Positions 36,019 to 46,958 are shown, counted from the first letter of the stretch. The stretch is 64,000 nt of DNA from Daucus carota subsp. sativus (GCF_001625215.2 NC_030385.2:32637598-32701597), one strand, 5' to 3'. Notes: generated by a model from the sequence alone, not told the origin. Translations and numbers: made by a program.

Positions 36019-36246
36019 TTATGCACTGAGTCCTATGAACTGCACAATGCTGCTAGTATCTTCTCTAATTATGAACAAGAATGGATGTTCGGCAACAAAG
36101 TCAATCACCTTCTCAACCTTCTTCCTCTGAGCACATCCGCAAACCGAGCCATGCCTGGTTGAAGCAGCAGCTTCTGTGCCTTCTTCATTAACTTCAATAA
36201 CCGATTTATGAAAAAGATTTGAGACGAAGGTAGGAACGGAAGCATC
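36019..36246 (-). pseudogene. Orphan last exon of a plant serpin
   Basis: On the minus strand a good acceptor (TTAGTTGACAG) at 36247-36248 opens 75 codons to a TAA. The frame contains the serpin hinge FHKSVIEVNEEGTEAAA and the C-terminal core DFVAEHPFLFIIREDTSS then VQFIG. Serpins are suicide inhibitors of proteases; the hinge inserts into a beta sheet after cleavage of the reactive loop. Here the loop between hinge and core reads STRHGSVCGCAQRKKVEKVI, unusual for its two Cys. The upstream exon with the rest of the fold is missing: 154 bases upstream lies a Copia LTR, and no serpin sequence is found beyond it. So this is a truncated gene or transposed fragment. The frame itself is intact and the hinge residues are kept. 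Confidence 0.8.
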
Positions 36247-36400
36247 CTGTCAACTAAATCAAGATAATACACTGATGCAATGATAATTTGCAGGAGAAGG
36301 TAACAAATCAAAATGGCTGAGAGATGAACTGCATCAATTCTTAGAGATAATGTCATAAAAACAAAATAAAGAGAGTGTCTTCTCCTATATGCTAGGAGAC

Positions 36401-36578
36401 TGTTAGCGACCACCTCGTATCACAAAATCTCATGATGATCAGGGCAGCGGTCCTTATATTAGCAGACATAAAATGTAAAAGACAATAACGATTTTGACAG
36501 TTGCCAATTATTACTATTACATGCAGCCAAAGACATCACTATAAATACAATGTAGAATGTAGAGGTAGTCTTGCTACA
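36401..36578 (-). mobile_element. 3' LTR of a Copia fragment (minus strand)
   Basis: Bounded by TG at 36401 and CA at 36577-36578 on the plus strand. It directly adjoins a polypurine tract (minus CTTGAGGGGGAGTG). About 178 bp, short for Copia. The pol remnant lies at higher coordinates on the same strand. Confidence 0.6.
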
Positions 36579-37409
36579 CTCCCCCTCAAGTTGGGCAGAG
36601 TCACTCCCAGCTTGTCAACATGCGCTTGATGAAGAAATACCAGTAACATTTTAATAAAGAGATCAGCAATTTGAATAGATAGTCACTTTGGAGATCTGAA
36701 TTTATACCAGTTTGGATCACGCACATAGTGTCAGTCAACTTCAATGTGTTTGGTCCGCTCGTGTAAAACAAGGTTTGCAACTACGGAAATGGCTGCCTAA
36801 CTATCAAATTTGAGGACTATGGGAGGAAGTTTTGTAATACTAATAATACCTAGATCATGGAGCAAAGTAGAAAGCCAGGTAACTTCACAGGTTGTGAGAG
36901 CCATAGAACGATATTCCGCTATAGCTGAGGATTTTGTCACTACATGTTTTTTAGCTTTTAAGGAGATGGGTGATGAGCCAAGGAAGATGCAGTATCCACT
37001 AGTAGATCGTCTAGTGACTCCGCAACTTTTCTAGTCGCTATCATAATAAGTAGTTAATTGTGCAGCTCCAGATGTAACTTGGAGTATACCCTGAGAAGGA
37101 TTTGCATCTAACTAACGAAGAAGTCTTTTGCCAGCTTGTAGGTAAGTGGATGATTTTTGCAAGAATTGGCTCAACAGTTGTACAATAGATGTCATGACTA
37201 GTTGTAGTAACGTTAACGTATATAAGTTTGCCCACAAGTTGCTGATAAGCTGAGGAATCAAGTAGGGCATCTCCAAGTTCAGGTGTAGGTTTGAGGTTGA
37301 TGTTTAGTGGTAATTGTAGAGGTTCGCAGATGATTGTGTTCAGTCAATAGATCAATTGTATACATATGCTGACAAATAAAGAACCCGGACGAACTTCTAT
37401 CAATGTCTA
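36579..37409 (-). pseudogene. Copia pol remnant: RT end and RNase H, broken
   Basis: Minus-strand translation shows the order reverse transcriptase end (GKLIYV), RNase H (ERTKHIEVDCHYVRD) and a QIADLF-like stretch at the domain's end, just before the polypurine tract. Stops and frame changes are frequent. The fragment is cut at its upstream end by the MITE at 37410. Confidence 0.75.
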
Positions 37410-38642
37410 CTCCCTCCATTTCATTATATTAGTCGTTTTGTTATTTTGCACACATATTAGAAGTGAAGCTATGACCTGTTTTTTAATAAATACAGCTTAG
37501 GTTTCATGTTACTGCTTACAGGAATTGTCAACATTAAATTCTCTCTATTACTTTTCTTTTACTCTCATCCATTTTCCCCTCTGTAAACTCTCCAACAAAA
37601 ATTTTTCTTCCCTCCAATAAAATTCTATTCCCTCCACAAAATTAAAATTTTGGTTCTATGTGTTATTTTGATATTATTTCATATTGAAGGATAAATATGT
37701 TTATGAGTTACATTATTTTTTCTGATGAGTAACATAAATTATATTTTTGACTTAAATATTTAATCATGAAGAAACTCCTCGTTACTTTTTTAAAGTTAAT
37801 TATTATTCATATATAATCACTCTAAAATAATTTAGTTTAAAATTAGTTATAATATAACAATGTTTTTATATCAGGTTTTTATGTAATTTATTTTATATTC
37901 TCAAAAATTTGAGAAAAGGTTAAAACTATATTTTCTACAATTTCTTGTATTTAAGAAAGTTAATTTTCTTTCCTATATAATCACTTTCTTATATTTAAAC
38001 AAGTTACATTTGAAAGTTGAGTTTCATTCATATATAATCACTTTTAAATAATATACTTTGAAGTTCTCAAGATTTTGAGAAAAGACAAAATCTATTTTAT
38101 TTTCTGTATTTATATATGATCGTTCTAATATAATCTAGTTAATTTGAAATTAATTACAATTTATATTTACTATAAATATGATCAAATCAAGTTATATATC
38201 GTCATCTTTAGTTGATGTTGTTGCAAGAATTTGTTTAATATTGGCCTTGTAAAGATCCTGGGTTTATTATATTAATGAATTTGCTTGCTTAACAAAATTT
38301 ATTTTATATTCTCAAAGTTTTAAAAAAAGGTTAAATCCATATTTTAAATAATTTCAAAATAGAGCACTATAAAAAATAAGAATGAAATAGAGTATTTTAA
38401 AAAAAGAAAAAGAAATAGAGTGGGTGAGCATATGAGTTTATACGAAACAAAGGAGATAAAAGAGTGCGGGTGGGTGACATTAAAGAAAGTAGAATGACAA
38501 TTAAAATTTTTTATAACAAGTCAATATAAGCCATTAATGATAAGCAGGTGAGTAAAACTAGGTCAGTGAGAATACAAAAACGACTAATATAATGGAATTT
38601 AAAACTAGTCAAAAAACGTCTAATATAGTGGAATGGAGGGAG
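37410..38642. mobile_element. Long Stowaway/mariner-like element (1.23 kb) inside the Copia remnant
   Basis: CTCCCTCCATTTCATTATAT at the left pairs with CTAATATAGTGGAATGGAGGGAG-type sequence at the right, flanked by TA. The right terminus carries a second partial copy of the terminal sequence (about 38580-38600). The interior is AT-rich with no transposase frame, so the element is non-autonomous despite its length. Confidence 0.75.
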
Positions 38643-38655
38643 TAATAAACAAGTA

Positions 38656-39189
38656 CTCCCTCCATCCCATTTTAGGTGTCCATTTTATCAAAAAAAAAAT
38701 AATCCCAAAATATATGTCACTCTATAACTCATGTAAAATTTATACTATTTCTAATATAGTATTAAATACAACCAACAAGCCCTCATAAATATATTTAGTG
38801 GGATTATGAATGTACACCCTCCGTTCCAAAATGTATGACGCTTTGATTTTTTACACATATTTCAAAGTGTTTTGACCAAGCACCTAGAAACATCATTTCT
38901 TTTAAAAAAATTCTAATTTAAAATTTTGACTATATACTTTTATTTAAAAAATAAATTTTCAAAAATAATAAATATAAGTACATAGTCAAAGGATTTTAAA
39001 CTACGCGCAAAAAGTCAAAGCGTCATACATTTGAAGTGATTAATACAAAGTAATTAATGAAGTGCGTAATTAATATGTATGAAAACTAAACTGATTAGTT
39101 GTGGGAAGATAATGGAAAAGACATTACATTAATTGTTTCTTAGTATGTGTGGAATTTGCAAAGTGGACACTTAAAATGGGATGGGGGAG
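38656..39189. mobile_element. Stowaway-like MITE with another MITE nested inside
   Basis: CTCCCTCCATCCCATTTTAG and the inverse CTTAAAATGGGATGGGGGAG are flanked by TA. A second element (38815-39037) is nested in it. Only about 12 bases separate it from the element at 37410-38642. Confidence 0.8.
38815..39037. mobile_element. Nested MITE of the GTATGACGCTTTGA family
   Basis: The left end CCGTTCCAAAATGTATGACG and the inverse AAAGCGTCATACATTTGAA at the right form the ends. The interior is similar to MITE B at 29435. Borders are approximate. Confidence 0.65.
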
Positions 39190-39290
39190 TATCGTATTTT
39201 TCCCGGATCTTTTATATTGAAGTACATGGACAACATGGTTTTAAATTCAGTGATGGGTGCCATTGGGTTACCACAAATAAGTAAGGGGAT
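39190..39290 (-). pseudogene. Upstream piece of the same Copia reverse transcriptase
   Basis: Minus-strand frame shows EFKTMLSMYFNIKDPGKIRY, the conserved Copia RT segment that normally lies just before the part preserved at 37409. The two pieces are therefore one element split by the MITEs between them. The fragment ends at the foldback element at 39293. Confidence 0.75.
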
Positions 39291-39292
39291 AA

Positions 39293-39832
39293 ATATCAAG
39301 TTGGTCACTCGTTTTGTCCAAATGTATCAATTGAGTTATTGATTTCCAAATTGATTCAAATGAGACACTCATTAGAAAAATTTGTATCAAAAATATCACT
39401 CTATCGTTAGTCGAAATTTTGAAAATATTATATATTGAGTTTCGCACATTTTTTTTTAATGGTATTACATCCAAAACAAAGATTCCAAATTCTACTATTT
39501 TCGCTAATATTTTTAGATTTTTAAAAATTTATCTCCTATTTATTTTTATTTAAATCAAATAAATCAATCAAAAAATTAAAAATAAATAGTTGATAAAATT
39601 TTAAAAATCTGAAAATATTAGCGAAAATAGTAGAATTCGGAACCTTTCATTTGAATGTAATACCATTCATAAAAAATGTGTGAAACTCAATATATAATAC
39701 TTTCAATACTTCGACTAACGATAGAATGATATATTTGATACAAATTTTTCTAATGAGTGTCTCATTTGAGTCAATTTGGGAATCAGTGACTCAATTAATA
39801 TATTTGGACGAAACGAGTGACCTACTTGATAT
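39293..39832. mobile_element. Foldback element: 540 bp, two arms of about 255 bp
   Basis: ATATCAAG at the left and CTTGATAT at the right begin inverted arms that match over nearly their whole length (for example ATTTTCGCTAATATTTTTAG against TGAAAATATTAGCGAAAAT). The spacer is only about 30 bases. A read-through RNA would form a very long hairpin. No coding capacity, and no clear target duplication. Confidence 0.85.
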
Positions 39833-39963
39833 TAGTGAGTGTGTATTTCAGAAAGAGGCTGTAGTTTGTTTTAAATTGTGTAAACCCAAGAATGAGAAGA
39901 GTGGAAAAGAGTTTACTCATGCATATTGTTTAACGGTTTTTTGTGTGTCCATGAGTGCACAAT

Positions 39964-40415
39964 GGGTCTGCTTGGGAACCTGAAGCTGCTTCTGAATTCT
40001 ATTTTTCTTGACCCGTTTGTGTAAAAAAGTAGAAGCATTTTTAGGAAACTTAGGGCCTGTTTGGGAACCGTAAGCGACTTTTGCTTCTGACTTCTACTTT
40101 TCTTCACCCGTTTGTGTAAAAAAGTAGAAACACTTTTAAGAAACTGAGAATGCTAGCTTCTCTCTCACAGCTTCTGCTTCTTTTCCAAACACTTTATTAA
40201 CTTATTTACTTCTCACTTCTACTCCACTTTTTCTATTTAAGTAAGAAGTCACCTCTTTTAAACTAATCCAAACGGCCTCTTAAAATGCTAACTTCTTTCT
40301 CACAGCTTCTGCTTTTTTTCTAAACACTTTATTAATTTATTTATTTTTCACTTCTACTCCACTTTTTTATTTTAAGTAAGAAATCACTTCTTTTAACCTT
40401 GACCAAACGATCCCA
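39964..40415. mobile_element. Tourist-like MITE, outer copy, interrupted
   Basis: Starts GGGTCTGCTTGGGAACC and ends with the inverse GACCAAACGATCCCA. Its interior (CCCGTTTGTGTAAAAAAGTA) is the same family as the copy nested in it at 40053-40279. Borders are approximate. Confidence 0.65.
40053..40279. mobile_element. Tourist-like (PIF/Harbinger) MITE, inner copy
   Basis: GGGCCTGTTTGGGAACC at the left and CCAAACGGCCTC at the right are flanked by the 3-bp duplication TTA (40050-40052 and 40280-40282). It inserted into a sister copy of its own family. Confidence 0.8.
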
Positions 40416-40888
40416 ATAAGTGCTTCTCCTATGAGTTTGGTGCATTTTTATTGAGCATCTAATCATAAATACAGGTACATCCTCTGCATTTACACCAATT
40501 TTATCGATAAAAATCACTAAACTCAACAAATTTAATGTTTATTGTGCGACCTTGGATAGCCGTCTATTGTAGTAATGCGTATGGTACAGCATGCGGACCA
40601 ACTTTGCCCTGGATCTTATCGAGCCTTTATTTGCAGGCTCAAATCGCACCTACCAGAATTCAGGAAAAAATGACAATTTGCATTTATAAACTTTTACATT
40701 AATTACTTGAGAAATACTAGTAAAACTTGTGTATCAGTCTTTACTCAGGATCTCAAAATATTAAATGCATAACACAGAAGTAGGAGTAATACAAAAGTTA
40801 CAGAAGCTTCCATAGCTTCGCACGAGGCTCATTCACCACGTGCGCCAACACTTTGTTTGTGTCTAATGGGAACTACTTCTATTCTATT

Positions 40889-41932
40889 CTAATCATCAAA
40901 TGAAATACGCCTGTTTTGACACGGCCCAACCCACCGCTTATCTTGATTATCAACACCTTCACCACTATTATCCTCATCCAACGGCTCACATTTCACCATC
41001 TCTTCATTCTCCTTCACACGTTTATTTCCAATCGGAACACCGAACAATCTCAGCCGTTCCTCCTCCACCTCGTTCCTCCCATTCTCAGCCGTACGATCAT
41101 CGCATAACCGCTTCAACGGCATCAGATCGAGCGGCTTACAGCTGCTCTCAGCTTGATTATTGTTACTGTAACCGGACATCATTACGTAAATATTGTTGCA
41201 TAGCTTCTTCATCTGGCTTAATTCATTGTTGAGCTGTAAATTCTCGCGCTTGAGCTTCTCGTTCTCTCCGATAAGCTCAGAGCTCGAACAATTAGAGTCG
41301 CGAGGAATGATTGCCGGAGATGAATTCGAGGAAATCGCTTGTTCATCGCCGGAATCGGCAGCGGTGGTCCAGATTGGGAGAATTGGAGGAGCTGCGATTG
41401 TTACTACTGGAGCAGGAGCAGCTGGTGGAGATGCTGAAACTGTTAGATTCGCGAGTTTCCGACGCTGAATGTCGCTTAAAAGATGCTTTTCTCCTCTGCG
41501 AAAGTACTCGTTCGAAAATTCCCATCGATCAGGTACTACTTTGCGGAATCCCTGTCAATTAAATCGGCAAAGAGTATTCAGGTACTGAAAAATTACGTTG
41601 ATAATAAAAAAAAAAATCTATATCTCGATAAAAATTTACTTGTTAATATACACAAATTACGATTCATATTAACTGAGATTACTTACATAGGTGTTAAGTT
41701 GACGAACAAAACTGGAGAAATTATTATGCTTAAAATATCTGGGAAGCAAATCTCGCGCAAATTCACTGGGATTCCACACAACAAAGGTAGATCCGTCTTC
41801 GTTCCACGAGATGATATCATCGATTGCCCCATCGTCAACAAGCTGGTACGTCTTATTCAGAAACGGCGTCGGAAGAGACCTGGCCGCCTCGGCCACCGTG
41901 GATTCTCCGCCACTACGCTCTGGCGGAGCCAT
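40889..41932 (-). CDS. HSFB2: Class B heat stress transcription factor (HsfB2 type)
   Basis: Two exons on the minus strand, 41932-41687 and 41551-40889, joined by a 135-base GT-AG intron. The intron falls inside the DNA-binding domain after FVRQLNTY, the position conserved in plant Hsfs. The product has 302 residues. The DNA-binding domain is at about 19-113 ([11 protein letters not shown], then [12 protein letters not shown]), and a class B oligomerisation coiled coil at about 170-205. The repressor tetrapeptide LFGV (about 249-252) is followed by the basic NKRVK, a likely nuclear signal. Family knowledge: class B Hsfs bind heat shock elements but lack the activating AHA motif, and LFGV recruits co-repressors, so this is a repressor or attenuator of the heat response. 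The promoter holds its own HSE. B2a and B2b cannot be separated without a tree. Confidence 0.93.
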
Positions 41933-42029
41933 AATAGAACAGTAAACTAACTAGAGATTCCGGTTCAAGTAATTAGGGAAGATGTGGCGAGTGATTTGGG
42001 AGGATTAGGAAGCATAATTATGGTGATTA

Positions 42030-42047
42030 TTCTAGAAAGTTCTTGAA
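42030..42047 (-). promoter_or_regulatory. Perfect four-unit heat shock element
   Basis: TTCTAGAAAGTTCTTGAA contains four alternating nTTCn/nGAAn units with exact spacing, about 100 bases upstream of the HsfB2 start codon. It fits activation by class A Hsfs and feedback by class B Hsfs. Confidence 0.85.
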
Positions 42048-42152
42048 ATAAGAGTGAGATGAAATGGAGAGAAAAGAGGAAATAGAATAATGTGGAAGAG
42101 AGGAGAGGAGGAAAGGGAAGGGAAAGAACGAGAAGATACTAGTTGAGGTTTT

Positions 42153-42165
42153 TTCTAGAACTTGC
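42153..42165 (-). promoter_or_regulatory. Second, imperfect HSE
   Basis: TTCTAGAACTTGC gives two perfect units and one imperfect unit, about 220 bases upstream of the HsfB2 start codon. Between the two HSEs lies a strongly pyrimidine-rich stretch on the minus strand. Confidence 0.5.
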
Positions 42166-42169
42166 TTTT

Positions 42170-42843
42170 TCAACGGACGACGTGGCAGTGGATAAGAGGT
42201 TGGGACATTATTGAATGCTTTCCTATGTGCCGCACTAAAGTGGTAATACAACAGTGGTTTCTTGTATTCACATGTATGAATGGTTTACGAAAATGGAATG
42301 CAGAGTATGCAACTGGAAATAATAAATATATGCAAAAAATTCCACTCGCAACTAGATAAATAAATTTGATATTATTAATTATATTTTAAAAAACTCACCA
42401 GAAGTAATATGCGCCATTTTATCTTTTTAAAAGTTGTGGTTATTTGAAATATATTAAACACCTTAAAATAGGTGTATACACTTGACCAACCTGAATCATT
42501 CAATTTGATTTTAACCCATCAAATTGATTTTGTTTGCTACATATATTGCATGTTTTATATATTTTTGGTGTGAAAAAGTATCTATTAAATTCTAATATAA
42601 TTGAATATCATTTTTCATTTTTTTGAACCAATTTATTACAAACTGATATAATTATAAAAGATTTAATTAATATTCAAATAATATATTTATATACAATTAC
42701 TACTAACATGTTGCAAAAGCTGGGATATTTTTATAATATTAAAATGGTATAGAATTATATTTTACAAAAATATTAAAATACTTACTAATTTATAAATATA
42801 TAAAATTAAATGAGAAGGTGAGAGAATATGACACCGAGACTTA
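42170..42843. other. HsfB2 upstream spacer
   Basis: AT-rich DNA. An ACGTGGCAG word at about 42178-42187 resembles an ABRE/G-box core. No gene seen. Confidence 0.35.
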
Positions 42844-43091
42844 GGGGCCGTTTGGCTGAGCTTAAAATAAGTGCTTATTGCTTAAAATAAATAAGTGGAG
42901 TAGAAGTTAGAAGCCAGACAAGACTTATAAGTGATTAAAGTGTTTGGCAAATAAGCAGAAGTCCTGAAACAAAAGCTAGCATTCCTAGCTTTTTATAAGT
43001 GCTTCTTGACTTATTACACAAACAGTACGAAATAAGTGCTTCTAACTTATAAGCCCAGAAGTCGGCTTAAAAGCCGTAGCCAAACACCACC
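42844..43091. mobile_element. Tourist-like MITE (248 bp)
   Basis: GGGGCCGTTTGGCTGAG and the inverse GCCAAACACCACC are flanked by TTA (42841-42843 and 43092-43094). Its interior (TTGCTTAAAATAAATAAGTG) recurs in the element at 44115-45376. Confidence 0.85.
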
Positions 43092-44114
43092 TTAATTTTT
43101 CTATAAATGGACACTTTTCTCTGAACCATTTTTTCCTTTAAAAAGGAAAAACTAAAAGGTGGGTCCGAAGGAGACAATAAATTTATGTCCACCTTTCCCT
43201 GAAGTGGCTAGAAATGAATCTTATCCGATTAAAATTTCAGGCGGGACCCAAAAAATTTCAAAATCCAGATATGTGTATGTTTGTGTACCATAAGTATTAG
43301 TACCATCCTATCTTTATAAAAACAAAAAATCTGAACCGAAAAAATTGGAATCGCACTTGGATTTAGCAGGTAAAATTTAAATTTAATTCGAAAACTAAAT
43401 TCAAATTACTTGTATAATTTTTAACATTTACTATAATTTTTAAGTGTTTTACGAATAATAACATTTACTGCATATGTATTTATTTTAAAATTTTAAAATA
43501 AGTTAAATCGTTTATGTAAAAATAAATAAATTTTCAGATTCTAAATCTAAATACATATTTTAAAAACGTGTTTGTTGGAGGCTTTTTCTTTTGATTCTTC
43601 TGGTTGAATGCAATGCGTTTAATTTCAAAAAAAAAAAAATTATTTTAAATCTTTTTACATCATTGTTTGTGTTCAGAAATAATTTCAAAATATAATACAT
43701 AAACTTTAAAGGGTCACAGGACACATGGGGTAAAATAGCTGTTAGAAACTAATATACACATTGTCATCTCTCAAACAGTTGAAGTCAATGGCAATTTTTA
43801 ATGGATATGCGGGCCAAAGTTACGAACTGAAAGCTAATTGAAAATCATGGTTACAAACTAACACGTTTCATGTGGATCTGATTTGCTAATGAGCCAAATT
43901 CTGGTTCACAACTACACTTTTCAGGAGTATTAAAGTCCGTGCCGTGTCCTTTTCGTCCAATATATTCTACTTAAGGGGACGGAGGGAGTACATGATATGA
44001 TAAAAATTTAGAAAAATATACGACCTCAGAATTGTCATGTGTCCGATTCTATATACGAGTACTAATACAGCGTACCGATTTATTATTAAAAACTGGCTTC
44101 TTTTGAGTATACAT

Positions 44115-44542
44115 GGGCCGTTTGGGTGAGTTTAAAATAAATGTTTATTGCTTAAAATAAATAAGTGGAGTAGAAGTTAGAAGCAAGATGAGACTTATAA
44201 GTGATTAAAGTGTTTGGGAAATATGTAGAAGCTTTGAAACAAAAGTTAGCATTCCTAACTTTTTATAAGTGCTTCTCGACTTATGACACAAACGGTATAA
44301 TTCAGAAGCTGGACTTAGGGATGGCAAAATTTTCCGAACCGACGGATATCCGACCGAACCGATCCGAATGGTTTTTACCGAACCCGATTTTTATGGTTTG
44401 GTTTCGGGTTTGGTTTTTATTTTTAAAAACCGATTGAATTTGGTACGGGTTTGGTTTTTAGGCCAACCGAACCGGTACCGACCCGAATAGCCGAAACCCG
44501 ATTCGAATCCGAACCAAACCGAAACCCGACCGAACCCGATAT

Positions 44543-44580
<38 letters not shown>

Positions 44581-45376
44581 TATATATGTTTATATTTATG
44601 TATGTATGTATGTATGTATGTATATATGTGTATATATATATCATATTTATATAAAAATAGTCATTATCAAAAGATGAAAAGATACGTGTAAAAAAGAATA
44701 ATTATACTGTTATCTTTTTTTTAATAATATTTCATCACTTATTCAAATATTGAATATGATACAAAGTTATTTATAAATACTAAATACATATTCTTATAAT
44801 TAAATAAACATAATCTAGTATTGAATAATATTTGAACAAAAGAAAAGTATCATCAAAAATTTTGTTCAACTAAATAAATAAAATAAAATCCATACAATCT
44901 TATATTAGAATATAATATTTTATTTTATTGTGTATAGCAATTAACTTACATTTATTTTTAATAAACTAAATTAATAAAAGGATTTTAAAAAGCTGAATTA
45001 ATAATACTTTACTAATACTTAAAAAATTGAAGCTTCTCTTTAATTATGAATTATTGTAATTGCTAATTTAATCATGAATGTTTTGTAACAAATTGAGGAT
45101 ATGTTAATTTTTGAATAAAAGACTTGTTTATGAACCTATATTTTAAATATATTTTTTTAGAATTTTTTTATATAGTTTTCAGTTTTGGTTAAAACCGAAC
45201 CGAAACCGAAAACCGGTGGTTCGGGTTTGGTTTTTAAACTTCGGGTTTCGATTCGGTTCAGTTCGAGTTCGGTTTTGAAAAACAGTGTTCGGTCCGGTTT
45301 CGATTTTCTCTAAAACTGAACCATACCGACCGATTGCCATCCCTAGCTGGACTTATAAGTTCCAGCCAAACACCCG
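44115..45376. mobile_element. Tourist-like MITE split by hAT element 4
   Basis: The left part (GGGCCGTTTGGGTGAG) matches the element at 42844 for about 190 bases. The right part ends CCAGCCAAACACCCGC. Removing the insert and one target copy would leave about 224 bp. The ends are slightly eroded. Confidence 0.75.
44316..45345. mobile_element. Non-autonomous hAT element 4 (1,030 bp, CCGAACCGA arrays)
   Basis: Terminal repeats TAGGGATGGCAA / TTGCCATCCCTA are flanked by the exact 8-bp duplication GCTGGACT (44308-44315 and 45346-45353). Both subterminal regions carry arrays of CCGAACCGA, AACCCGA and GGTTTGGTTT words. The core is AT-rich, with a TA run at 44547-44578 and a TATG run at about 44597-44622. 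No transposase frame. Confidence 0.9.
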
Positions 45377-45382
45377 CATAAT

Positions 45383-46660
45383 TTTGTATAGTCTTTTATT
45401 GGTGGTAACGCTAATGTCACTCGTATCGGTTTTTCGAAGTAATTTGTTATTGCAGTTTGTGTTATTTGTTTGTTAGTGGTAATACTAATGATATGGATAT
45501 TATATGATTTGTTGTAATTTTAACACAAATATTACTTATTTGATAGGGGACTCGACATATGATTTCGTACTCCTGTAATCCTGTTGATACTTACGTGTGT
45601 GACAATCGAGAGAATCATATTAATACGGCATATGGAATGGAAGCTATCGAAAAATTTGCATACCAAAATAACAAGGTCATCGATAAAGTCTAACACGATG
45701 TCATTTGGATCTATTTTTCTAATATATTTGACACAAGATCATTATGTCAACATTAACTATGCAAGCCTAAACCTAATGTTGTGTTTCGAACACTTGCCCC
45801 GGATCAAGAATCATAAAATTGATCTTTGATGAAGTACGTTTCATGATGAAGAAGGCAATATTAGTCGAAATTACATGATACAATTCACACTAATTTATGT
45901 TGAACAAAGATATAAAGGGTATGGGTCACTCTTGTAGAGTGGGGCTTCAATGTTGATGAGGCCAGAGTGTTGAGCTATGTTGAAGAGGCCTAGCGCCCAT
46001 GACGCCCCATCAACATATAATCCTACATCAAAAATAAACTTTTACACATAAAATGAATTTTAAATTACAAGTTGATAATTTATTATCATGTAACTTTTTA
46101 TTTTTATCAACTTTATGTTTTTAATCATGATATTGTGCATTTTATTTTTGAATCAAACTTATTTAAAAAACAAAATTTCTATATAAGAATATAAATTTAT
46201 TGATTTTGAAATAAATAAAAAGATGTGGCTTAAATAGTAAAGGAAGAAAATTTAAAACGATTATAATTGAAGAATAAAAAATATAAGATAAAACAAATTT
46301 AATGAGACATAGAAGTAATAATTTTGTTTTGTCTAATAGATGTGAGGATATAATGGGCATTTCAAACAACTCTAAATTTGGCGCGAAAAACTACATCAAA
46401 TTTAATGTCAACCAATTCATAAATGACACCATTTTGATGCTGCATTGGAGATGTTCTTGGAGTGACCAGAGACAAAGCTAGCACTAGATGTCAAGTGTCA
46501 CGCACAAGGGTTGGATGTCAAGTGTCACGTACTAGGGTTGGAGCCTTGGAGGTGTCACGGTTGCATCTTAACGCTGATGAGGGGGCGTGCAGGCTATGGT
46601 TGAAGAGACCATGTGCCACGAGTTAGAGGAAAGATGTGAAGTTTCTGGAAAGTCCGCAGC
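45383..46660. other. Spacer without a supported gene
   Basis: No conserved coding fragment. A 28-base tandem repeat (GATGTCAAGTGTCACG twice) lies at about 46486-46541. GCATTGGAGATGTTCTT at about 46442 looks like one end of the common GAGATGCTC MITE family. Confidence 0.35.
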
Positions 46661-46792
46661 CCGCTTATAATATTTTTATTTTATTATATATATAATTTTG
46701 ATCAGGTAATATATACATGTATAGACATTACATGATCAAAATTGTATATTATAAAATGAAAAATATTACTATGTTATAAACGGATCACTTGA
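46660..46792. repeat. AT-rich hairpin with arms of about 45 bases
   Basis: The left arm (ATAATATTTTTATTTTATTA ... AATTTTGATCA) is nearly inverse to the right arm (TGATCAAAATT ... ATAAAATGAAAAATATT). The loop is about 20 bases. It may be a small foldback element. Confidence 0.7.
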
Positions 46793-46945
46793 TCAAGTTT
46801 GAAGTTACCTGTAAGGAAAACATAGAAACATCATTCAAGCTTCACTCATCTCTTAGTATAAGGGGGGCAATAGCAGCAAAGGCCCAAATCTTATATCGAT
46901 GGAGCAGTGTCTGAGAAGGCCCATATTTTTATTATGTATACGTCG

Positions 46946-46958
46946 ACCGACTGCCGAC
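46946..46958 (+). promoter_or_regulatory. Paired CRT/DRE motifs upstream of COR27/28-like gene
   Basis: ACCGAC at 46946-46951 and GCCGAC at 46953-46958 both match RCCGAC, the CBF/DREB binding core. They lie one base apart, about 940 bases upstream of the start codon. Two exact copies this close are unlikely by chance in AT-rich DNA. Confidence 0.5.

Noticed and set aside
36105..36413. 102-codon minus-strand frame
   Set aside because: It is the wrong frame of the serpin exon plus intron and LTR; the serpin signature lies in another frame from 36246.
41483..41950. 155-codon plus-strand frame with a basic C-terminus
   Set aside because: It is antisense to HsfB2 exon 1 and the intron, and has no family signature, while the minus-strand gene is unmistakable.
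44423..44654. Tyr/Ile-rich frames on both strands
   Set aside because: They read through TA and TATG microsatellites inside hAT element 4.
45584..45829. 81-codon frame in the spacer
   Set aside because: No conserved motif, AT-biased codons, no splice or promoter context.
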